Assembly: GCA_023139575.1 (NCBI GenBank) | Contig: JAGLNJ010000131.1 | Span: 1 to 40,619 of the forward strand | DNA length: 40,619 nucleotides | DNA from: Candidatus Omnitrophota bacterium | Lineage (GTDB): Bacteria; Omnitrophota; Gorgyraeia; Zapsychrales; JANLHA01 | Direction: 5' to 3' | In this document: one piece after another, positions 33,556-40,619 of the stretch | Position numbering within the stretch: position 1 is the first letter of the stretch | Layout: each line of letters opens with the position of its first letter | Program-made: the position numbers and the translations under genes | Notes under the pieces: model-generated | Database searches by the model: none | What the model was told of the DNA's origin: nothing | Seen by the model: only the letters and a program-made list of their open reading frames with translations

Positions 33556-35865
33556 ATGTGGGTGAAATGGTTACCTTGGAGATTTATCGTAAGGCATGCA
33601 GCCCGTAAAAGTGGGTTTTTAAACCCGCTGGATCTGGGCTTTCGACTTCAGCAATTTTCTCAGCCGTCTGAAGTTGTTGCGCCTGTTGAACTCTTGAGAT
33701 CGGGTGCCGTGATGCATGCACGTGGCTTGATAAATAGTCAGGCTATTCAGCATAATCTGGATTGGGTTTGGCCTTTTTGGGTGGAATGTCAATTTGATCC
33801 CAAAAGCGAATCATTTATTCCCAGATCTTTCTCAATCACTCACATTAATCTTACCCATCGGAATTGGACTGCAGTTGGTATTCCTGATTGCGAAAGCCTT
33901 CCGATCATTGACCCACGAGGGCTTGTCACGCCCTTCCATGATGGATGGTCTATTGATGCCTGGATCATTAATGGAAATAAAAAGGATAAACACTTGATCC
34001 CTTCACGCTTGCCTGTGATCTCTCAAAATGTTCATTTTGAAAATGATCTTAATGTCACCACAGAGGCGGGAGGGGAGAATGCGTTTCTTATTTCAAAAGT
34101 TCAGGTTAATGAAAATGGGGATTCATTGGCCTGTCAGATTGAGATCGAAGGATTCACAAAACTGAAAAATAGCTGGCTTGTCATTTCCTTAAGACCGTAT
34201 AATCCTGAAGGAATCAGTTTTATTCATGATATACGTTTATTAGACAACTACAAAGGATGGGAAGTCAATAACAAGCACGCCATTTATTGGGATACGAAGC
34301 CTGATCAACATGCCTTTTCTTATTATCGGCATGGAGATGTTTTCAGTCAACTTCCTTGGGAAGATGATCTGAAAAAGATCAAATGTAATGTCGGGATGGC
34401 GACGGCTGCGTCCCAATTTATACTTGAGGCAGATCAAAGAAAAAAAATCATTCTAAGAGTTCCTTTAAAGAATTCTCAAATCTTAAGCAAAATTCGCCGG
34501 GAGGATGAACGCAAGAATCCACCACTTGATAAAAAAACAACAAGTGAAAAATGGAAGGAAAGTTTAGAAGGTATTTGCCGGATCGAAGTCCCTGATAAAC
34601 AGTTTAAATTTCTCTATGACGCGGCCATAAGAACACTTATTTTACATTCCCCTCACGAGGTTTATCCCGGCCCATATACCTATAAACGTTTTTGGTTCAG
34701 GGACGCTGCCTTCATATTGTACGCTATGCTCTGTGTGGGCTTTAAGGATCGTGCTGAACGTGCAATTGATCATTTCCCATCAAGGCAAACACGCAACGGT
34801 TACTATTTATCTCAAGAAGGCGAGTGGGATTCCAACGGTGAAGTTCTTTGGATCATTGAGAAGTTTTCAAAAATGACAAGAAGAAAACTTTCGCCTCACT
34901 GGAAAAGATCCATTGAAAAGGGGGGGAGATGGATCATGCATAAAAAGCTCAAAGAAGACGCCGGCGCTCTTCATTCCGGCCTTTTACCCTCAGGTTTTAG
35001 TGCAGAGCATCTGGGGCCCAATGATTATTATTATTGGGATGATTTCTGGGGTGTCGCCGGATTAAAGGCCGCCGGGTATTTGACAGATATTTACAGTGAT
35101 AAAGAACATGCGCAAAATTTTTATACGGAAGCAAACGATTTTATGCGTGATATTGAAAAAAGTTTATCTAAGGTTCATAAACGTTTAGGCAAGCCTGTTG
35201 TTCCTGCTTCTCCTTATCGAAGAATGGATGCGGGTGCTATCGGATCGATCGTTGCCAGTTATCCCCTCAAGCTTGTGTCCGCCAATGATGTTCGCATCAA
35301 AAACACAACTGAATTTTTGATCCGGAATTGTTTTGAACACGGGGGCTTTTTTCAAGACATGACGCATTCAGGGATCAATCCATATCTAACATTACATATC
35401 GCTCAAGTTTTTTTAAGAGCCGGCGACGATCAATATTTTGATCTGATGGAGGCAGTTTCTGAGCTTTCTTCATCCACAGGTCAATGGCCGGAAGCTATTC
35501 ATCCACATACCAAAGGCGGTTGCATGGGCGATGGGCAGCATGTATGGGCAGCCGCCGAATGGGTGATGATGTTAAGAAATTGTTTTGTCCGTGAGGAAGA
35601 AGAGGAAAGACGTTTGATATTGTGTTCGGGAATACCTGAGAAGTGGATGGAAAAGAATCAAAAAATGTATTTCGGCCCGGCACAGACTGTGTTTGGTGAG
35701 GTGACTATCACGATTGAACCAAATAAGGATATGGTGACTGTTCATTGGGATGGAGAGTGGTTTGATGAAGCCCCTCACGTAGAGGTATCTTTTCCCGAAT
35801 TGGACAGGATCGTCGCAGGGCCTTATCAACATTCAGTTCAGCTTAAATACTGGATGTCCACATGA
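33556..35865 (+). CDS. Six-hairpin glycosidase-like protein
   Basis: This 769-residue protein has no clear signal peptide. The first 330 residues are strand-rich. From about 345 on, it resembles the (alpha/alpha)6 barrel of GH15/GH63/GH94-type enzymes: YKRFWFRDAAFILYAML, SQEGEWDSNGEVLWI, NDYYYWDDFWGVAG and DGQHVWAAAEW. The acidic residues in EWDSNGE and YWDD are candidates for catalysis. The exact GH family and substrate cannot be set. Its stop overlaps the start of the next gene (ATGA), so it works with, or is at least co-translated with, the GT4/phosphatase fusion. Confidence 0.75.
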   Translation: MWVKWLPWRFIVRHAARKSGFLNPLDLGFRLQQFSQPSEVVAPVELLRSGAVMHARGLINSQAIQHNLDWVWPFWVECQFDPKSESFIPRSFSITHINLTHRNWTAVGIPDCESLPIIDPRGLVTPFHDGWSIDAWIINGNKKDKHLIPSRLPVISQNVHFENDLNVTTEAGGENAFLISKVQVNENGDSLACQIEIEGFTKLKNSWLVISLRPYNPEGISFIHDIRLLDNYKGWEVNNKHAIYWDTKPDQHAFSYYRHGDVFSQLPWEDDLKKIKCNVGMATAASQFILEADQRKKIILRVPLKNSQILSKIRREDERKNPPLDKKTTSEKWKESLEGICRIEVPDKQFKFLYDAAIRTLILHSPHEVYPGPYTYKRFWFRDAAFILYAMLCVGFKDRAERAIDHFPSRQTRNGYYLSQEGEWDSNGEVLWIIEKFSKMTRRKLSPHWKRSIEKGGRWIMHKKLKEDAGALHSGLLPSGFSAEHLGPNDYYYWDDFWGVAGLKAAGYLTDIYSDKEHAQNFYTEANDFMRDIEKSLSKVHKRLGKPVVPASPYRRMDAGAIGSIVASYPLKLVSANDVRIKNTTEFLIRNCFEHGGFFQDMTHSGINPYLTLHIAQVFLRAGDDQYFDLMEAVSELSSSTGQWPEAIHPHTKGGCMGDGQHVWAAAEWVMMLRNCFVREEEEERRLILCSGIPEKWMEKNQKMYFGPAQTVFGEVTITIEPNKDMVTVHWDGEWFDEAPHVEVSFPELDRIVAGPYQHSVQLKYWMST

Positions 35866-38800
35866 AAATTCTCATGATGACAAATACTTACACGCCGATT
35901 ATTGGCGGAGTTGAGCGCTCTATCCAATCTTTATCAGAGCAGTTCAGGCGAAACAGGCATGAAGTTATGATAGTTGCCCCGTCTTTTAACGGATTGCCCG
36001 AAAAAGAAGAGGGCGTTCTGCGTATCCCGTCGTTACAACATTTTAATAATACTGATTTTTCTGTTAATCTTCCCGTTCCCGGTTTGCTGCAAAAGTTAAT
36101 GGCTGATTTTAAACCAAATATTGTCCACAGCCATCATCCATTTCTTGTCGGAGATATTGCTTTGCGATTGTCGGGACAGTACAGGATCCCGCTTGTGTTC
36201 ACGTATCACACGATGTATGAGTATTATATTCACTATCTTCCCATTCATAACAATTTTATCAAACGTTTTGTTATTGAACTTTCCACCGGATATGCAAATC
36301 TTGCTAATCAAGTTATTGTTCCCAGTAAAAGTGTGAAGGACATCTTGGTAGAGCGAGGCGTTGAATCGCCTATAGAAATTATTCCTACAGGAATTGATAT
36401 AAAGAATTTTAGTAGTGGTGATGGATACTCGATCAGAAAACGGTTCAATATACCTGAAGATGCTTTTGTTATTGGATATGTGGGACGTTTTGCTCCCGAG
36501 AAAAATTTAGAATTTCTTTCCCGCGCCGTTGTGGAGTTTTTAAAAAGAGATGAACAGGTGCATTTCCTCATCGTGGGCCAGGGGCCGCTAGAAAAAATTA
36601 TTAAACAAATATTTTGTGATCAGAGCTTGGAGACCCGCGTGCATTTTACAGGAGCCTTAAAGGATCAGCCTTTGTTCGATAGTTATCATGCGATGGATAT
36701 CTTTGCGTTTGCTTCATTAAGTGAAACACAAGGGGTTGTTCTTTTGGAGGCTTTTACGGCAGGTATTCCTGTTGTCGCAATTGATGCGCCAGGGGTCCGT
36801 GATATTGTCAAAGATCAGGTCAACGGACGCTTGGTAGATCAGCAAGATCAAAACAAATTTGTGTCCGCATTATGCTGGTGCCGTGAAAGAACAGCTCAAG
36901 AATTTGAAAACATGGCTTTGCAAGCACAAAAGTGTGCGGAAGAATTCTCTGATATTTCTTGTGCAAAAAAGATGATCAAAGTGTACAGGCATGTTTTATC
37001 AAGAAAATTTCTATCTTCTGAAGTCAATAACAGCTTTTGGCAAAGAACCATGGGACGTTTCAATACAGAATGGGCTATGGCAAAGAATTTTGCGGTTGCT
37101 TCAGAAGCTTCATATACCGAAAGCGCTCTTGATCCGCATCGTTTCAAAAATATTCATGAAAAGAGCTGGTTTTTAATGCTTCGCCGCTGGCTCAATAAAC
37201 ATGAATGGTTCGCGAAATTTTTAAATTTATCGAAATCAAAAGGAACAGAAACGCAGAATGGATTGGTTCTCATTCAGATTGATGGGTTCTCAATATCTCA
37301 ATTGCAGAATGCCTTAAAACATAAAGAGATGCCTTTTCTGGAGGGTCTTTTGAACAGAGAGCGTTATCATCTTTATCCGTTCTATACAGGTCTGCCCGCA
37401 ACCACTCCATCTGTTCAGGGAGAATTATTTTATGGAGTAAAACAATGCGTGCCGGCATTTCAATATTATGATCAAAAATGTCAAAGAGTTTTTACAATGT
37501 TTACTGATCAAGACGCAAAGGAAGTGGAGAGTCGGCTGGCTCAGCATAGTGATGGATTATTAGCCGGGGGGAGTTCCTATTCAAATATTTTTGAAGGCCA
37601 GGCGAAGGAATCCCATTTTTGCGTTGCATCATTAGGGTGGAGCAAGGTTTGGAAAGCAGCTAATCCCGTTAGGCTGATCTTAGCCTGTTTCATCCATTTC
37701 TTTTATTTTTCAAGATTGACCTTTTTGGTCATATTAGAAGCAATTCTTGCTGCGATCGCTTTCCTGCAAGGGATATTCAAAGGTGAAAGATTCAGAAAAG
37801 AGATCAAATTTATTCCTACACGTATGTTTATTTGTATTATGTTACGGGAGCTTATAACGTTTGGAGCAAAGATCGATATTTCCCGCGGACTTCCTGTTAT
37901 TCATTTGAACTTTCTGGGATATGATGAGCATTCGCATCGGCGCGGGGCTTCTTCAAAATTTGCCCATTGGCCTCTCAGGGGGATCGATCTGGCCATAGCT
38001 GATATTTATAAGAATGCATTGCAATCTACCCGACGCCACTATGATGTCTGGATTTACTCTGATCATGGTCAGGAAGAGGTCATTTCGTATATCGTTAAGT
38101 ACGGCCAGAGTGTCCATAAGACGATAGTTGATATCTACAGGAAGCTTCATCCGCGGACAGGAATGCCGGACGATCAGGAGTACAAGGAAAACATGTTGAC
38201 CCTGGGCAAGTATGTCGACGAAGATGATATTAAAGTGACCGCGATAGGACCAACAGGGAATATTTATCTTGCAAAGAAACTCACTGGAGAGGAAAAATCC
38301 ATCTTTGCCAAAAAACTGGTTTTTTCAGCGAAAATTCCGATAGTATTTTCACCTGAGGGATCAGGAAAGGTTGCTGCATGGAATATGAAGGGAAAGTTTG
38401 TTTTACCGGAACAAGCAAATGAACTCCTGGGAGGGAATCACCCTTATCTTGATGAGGTAACACGGGATCTGATTGAACTCTGCCATCATCCTGATGCGGG
38501 TGAATTTATTTTTTCCGGATGGAAGCCAAACGCTAAACCGGTAAGTTTTCCTGTTGAGAATGGATCGCATGCAGGCCCGGGGCGAGAGGAAACCAATGCC
38601 TTTGCTTTGCTGCCCGCTGACATTGTCTCTCTACCCCGGGAGCGAATATATCTTCGAACAAAAGATCTGCGAGAATATGCATTAAGCTTTTTAGGACGCC
38701 TCAGAGCAACAGAATCAGGTTTGCCGGAAGGATCCGGCAAAGATGAAGGGATAAAGATAATGCCTTCTGAGAAAACGATGCCCTTTAAACCATCTTCTCT

Positions 38801-39578
38801 GAAAAACACAAAATTCAAATTAATCCGGGTTATGACTTATAATGCACATAATTGCATGGGGATCGATGGAAAAACGTCTCCCGCGCGAATCGCGCGCGTC
38901 ATCGGAAGGTATGAGCCTGATATCGTTGCTCTTCAGGAAATGGATATGCATCGACCGCGAACCGGAGGCATTGATCAACCCCACATGATCGCTAAACGTT
39001 TGGAGATGATCTATCATTTTCATCCGACAATTTGTGTGGAAGAAGAACGCTATGGGAATGCGATCCTTAGTCGATATCCCATGCGCCTCATTCAAGCCAA
39101 AGGATTGCCTCCTTTAAGCTGCGGCTCAAAATTGGAGCCAAGAGGTGCTATTTGGCTTTCAATAGATTGTGACGGGACGCGGATCCAATTTATTAATACA
39201 CATCTGGGATTGAGGAGTAGAGAACGATTGAAGCAAATTCGAGCATTGCTTGGAGTGGAATGGATCAAAAATCCCTTGTGCCAAGGTGAAGTAATCCTCG
39301 CCGGAGATTTTAACGCTCTGCCAAACTCGAATATTTGCCGGCATATTACGCGCCATTTAAAGGATGTGCAAAAGGAGTTGGAAAGCCACAAGCCATTGGC
39401 AACGTGGTTCAGCCATTATCCGATTAGCAGAATAGACCACGTTTTTGTCAGTGCCGGCATTGAGATCGTAAATATTAGAGTGCCAAAGACAGAAATGGAT
39501 AAAGTCGCTTCTGATCATTTGCCATTGATCGTTGATCTAAAGATAAACAGAGATGGATTGACAAGAAACCTTCGATAA
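35862..39578 (+). CDS. Three-part fusion: GT4 glycosyltransferase, alkaline-phosphatase-superfamily, EEP phosphatase/nuclease
   Basis: The protein has 1238 residues in one frame with no stop. Residues 1-385 are a GT-B GT4 glycosyltransferase: GGVERSIQSLSEQ and SETQGVVLLEAFTAG (the E-x7-E motif). Residues about 460-930 match the alkaline phosphatase/phosphodiesterase superfamily: IQIDGFS, TTPSVQGELFYG (candidate Thr nucleophile), YDEHSH, YSDHGQ and NGSHAGPG as metal ligands. This part holds a hydrophobic stretch near 600-636. Residues about 985-1238 are an endonuclease/exonuclease/phosphatase domain: TYNAHN, LQEMD, GDFNAL and SDHLPLI. All three active sites look complete. The set suggests making and dephosphorylating a lipid- or polyprenyl-linked sugar, which is inference. 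Confidence 0.88.
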   Translation: MKILMMTNTYTPIIGGVERSIQSLSEQFRRNRHEVMIVAPSFNGLPEKEEGVLRIPSLQHFNNTDFSVNLPVPGLLQKLMADFKPNIVHSHHPFLVGDIALRLSGQYRIPLVFTYHTMYEYYIHYLPIHNNFIKRFVIELSTGYANLANQVIVPSKSVKDILVERGVESPIEIIPTGIDIKNFSSGDGYSIRKRFNIPEDAFVIGYVGRFAPEKNLEFLSRAVVEFLKRDEQVHFLIVGQGPLEKIIKQIFCDQSLETRVHFTGALKDQPLFDSYHAMDIFAFASLSETQGVVLLEAFTAGIPVVAIDAPGVRDIVKDQVNGRLVDQQDQNKFVSALCWCRERTAQEFENMALQAQKCAEEFSDISCAKKMIKVYRHVLSRKFLSSEVNNSFWQRTMGRFNTEWAMAKNFAVASEASYTESALDPHRFKNIHEKSWFLMLRRWLNKHEWFAKFLNLSKSKGTETQNGLVLIQIDGFSISQLQNALKHKEMPFLEGLLNRERYHLYPFYTGLPATTPSVQGELFYGVKQCVPAFQYYDQKCQRVFTMFTDQDAKEVESRLAQHSDGLLAGGSSYSNIFEGQAKESHFCVASLGWSKVWKAANPVRLILACFIHFFYFSRLTFLVILEAILAAIAFLQGIFKGERFRKEIKFIPTRMFICIMLRELITFGAKIDISRGLPVIHLNFLGYDEHSHRRGASSKFAHWPLRGIDLAIADIYKNALQSTRRHYDVWIYSDHGQEEVISYIVKYGQSVHKTIVDIYRKLHPRTGMPDDQEYKENMLTLGKYVDEDDIKVTAIGPTGNIYLAKKLTGEEKSIFAKKLVFSAKIPIVFSPEGSGKVAAWNMKGKFVLPEQANELLGGNHPYLDEVTRDLIELCHHPDAGEFIFSGWKPNAKPVSFPVENGSHAGPGREETNAFALLPADIVSLPRERIYLRTKDLREYALSFLGRLRATESGLPEGSGKDEGIKIMPSEKTMPFKPSSLKNTKFKLIRVMTYNAHNCMGIDGKTSPARIARVIGRYEPDIVALQEMDMHRPRTGGIDQPHMIAKRLEMIYHFHPTICVEEERYGNAILSRYPMRLIQAKGLPPLSCGSKLEPRGAIWLSIDCDGTRIQFINTHLGLRSRERLKQIRALLGVEWIKNPLCQGEVILAGDFNALPNSNICRHITRHLKDVQKELESHKPLATWFSHYPISRIDHVFVSAGIEIVNIRVPKTEMDKVASDHLPLIVDLKINRDGLTRNLR

Positions 39579-39610
39579 TAAAGGGAATAGGCGTCCACAA
39601 CACTTTTTTA

Positions 39611-39641
39611 CAGTTTAGAAACTATAAAACTTTCCAAACTG
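39611..39641. terminator. Possible hairpin after the fusion gene
   Basis: CAGTTTAGAAA and TTTCCAAACTG pair over 11 positions with one mismatch and a 9-base loop, 32 bp after the stop codon. There is no run of T after the right arm on the plus strand, so an intrinsic terminator is uncertain. It may instead be an IS end. Confidence 0.3.
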
Positions 39642-39756
39642 CTGAAAACTCCTTTCCTAAGAACGCAAGAAATTATGTTGACTGAAGGGTGGAGTTTTCT
39701 TGATAGAATCTTAATAATTATCGAAGTTTCATATCATGTAAGATTTCTTTTTTTCC

Positions 39757-40047
39757 AACCCGACACTGACAGCAGTAGACGGGCCAATAGACAAGTGCCG
39801 GGCTGAAAGCGGGCTGCTGGCGCAAATTATCACAGAGAAATATGAGCATCAAGTACCTCTTTATCGTCAGGAGTTAAAACTTCAACGTCAAGGTGTAGAC
39901 TTAAGCTGAAAGACCATGGGCTGGTGGACAACACGATGCGCGTGGGTTCTAACTCCGCTATATGAATGGACGCGTGAAGTCATGCTGCTATCTGATATTG
40001 TGCTGAGTGACGACACGCCGGTCAATATGCTGGAACCGAAAAGCTTG
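39757..40047 (+). pseudogene. IS66-family transposase fragment
   Basis: The frame encodes GPIDKCRAESGLLAQIITEKY, QVPLYRQELKLQRQGVDLS, a TGA stop at 39907-39909, then GWW and LLSDIVLSDDTPVNMLEP. These match the IS66 transposase core including the D-D-T-P element. Both ends are missing and an internal stop is present, so it is dead. Confidence 0.8.
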
Positions 40048-40247
40048 GACATATTAGAAATGCCGCATTTTTTTTGGAAACAATCCTGCCTTTAGGGATA
40101 AAATCAGGCTTTTTGCCTCGAAACAGAGTCTTCGTTTTATTATGCCATTTGTAATGGTATGGCAATTCATCAGTTACAACACGCATTTTTGTTCGCTGAG
40201 TGTATTGTACGGGGAGTTTTTCTTAAGCCCTTGTAGCTGAATAAGTT
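40048..40247. other. Intergenic region, no gene seen
   Basis: AT-rich sequence between the IS66 remnant and the recombinase fragment. No open frame of note and no clear inverted-repeat end was found. Confidence 0.3.
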
Positions 40248-40619
40248 ATGAGGGCTTTCTTTTACCACTTTAGACACTTAGCGAACAAATTAAAATTTGA
40301 CAATGAAGATGATTTTGTATTTGTATCAGATGCTAGGACTCCTTTATCAAAACGAGCAATTCAAAAGTCATTTAAGAGATGTATAAAAGTAACCGGGCTT
40401 TCTGAAAAGCATTCTATACATTGCCTGCGCCACACATATGCAACATATCTTCTAAAAGCCAGCCGCAACATTAAGCTCGTTAAAGAGCAGCTGGGCCATT
40501 CTTCCATTAAAACAACGGAGATATACATAAGTTTGATAAAAGAAGACACCAAGGAAGCTTTGAAAAATCTATATAAGGTAGAACGACCTTTTATTAAAAC
40601 TGCTTCTCTGCTTCGGTCA
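40248..40619 (+). CDS. Tyrosine recombinase, C-terminal part, runs off the window
   Basis: The frame from ATG 40248 is open to the right edge (124 codons so far). It encodes HCLRHTYATYLL (His-x-x-Arg), LGHSS (His) and TTEIYISL (catalytic Tyr), the C-terminal half of a phage-integrase/Xer-type tyrosine recombinase. A stop codon (TAA) lies 6 bp before this ATG and the N-terminal DNA-binding domain and first catalytic Arg are absent, so the gene is 5'-truncated. Confidence 0.8.
   Translation, partial: MRAFFYHFRHLANKLKFDNEDDFVFVSDARTPLSKRAIQKSFKRCIKVTGLSEKHSIHCLRHTYATYLLKASRNIKLVKEQLGHSSIKTTEIYISLIKEDTKEALKNLYKVERPFIKTASLLRS

Overview
The window (about 40.6 kb) looks like chromosomal DNA of a Gram-negative, didermic bacterium. 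My best guess is an uncultured lineage such as Candidatus Omnitrophota. This rests on the gene mix (very large repeat proteins, a type II secretion/type IV pilus-like system, an STT3-family oligosaccharyltransferase, many mobile remnants), not on any marker gene. No rRNA or tRNA gene was found.

Region 1 (1-3171): the 3' end of a very repetitive protein gene with at least 24 complete tandem 13-residue repeats containing G-[IV]-N-W, cut by the left edge. It is followed by a secreted, C-terminally membrane-anchored protein built on a duplicated domain.

Region 2 (3287-20552): about 17 same-strand genes with gaps mostly under 70 bp, probably one operon or two coupled ones. First comes an unusual F-type rotary ATPase in the order alpha, epsilon, c, c', b-delta fusion, gamma, beta, with no a subunit in the window. 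It then runs directly into a type II secretion-like set: GspE with a C-terminal PilZ domain, GspF, a gluzincin metalloprotease, pseudopilins G, I-like, J and K, a PilM/PilN (GspL-like) protein, a PilO/GspM-like protein carrying about 420 residues of Gly/Glu/Asp-rich sequence, and a TPR protein. Catalytic residues of F1 are intact, while the stator and proton-path parts are altered. The gene order suggests, but does not prove, a rotary or ATP-driven envelope machine linked to secretion or a surface apparatus.

Region 3 (20571-23894, minus strand): a secreted trypsin-like protease followed by an STT3-like oligosaccharyltransferase whose WWD motif reads WWPPG.

Region 4 (about 23900-32610): a patchwork accessory region. 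It holds fragments of a DUF6998-like gene and a DUF1016/YhcG-like nuclease, an integron-cassette-like gene ending in an attC-like site, two small membrane proteins, a HepT/MntA toxin-antitoxin pair between two near-identical direct repeats, an SDR gene, a frameshifted and truncated Gfo/Idh oxidoreductase, a minus-strand operon of three prepilin-like proteins, and an IS200-like remnant.

Region 5 (32839-39578): a small-multidrug-export-like membrane protein, a six-hairpin glycosidase-like protein and a 1238-residue fusion of GT4 glycosyltransferase, alkaline-phosphatase-superfamily and endonuclease/exonuclease/phosphatase domains. The last two genes overlap by 4 bp.

Region 6 (39579-40619): an IS66 transposase remnant and the C-terminal part of a tyrosine recombinase that runs off the right edge.
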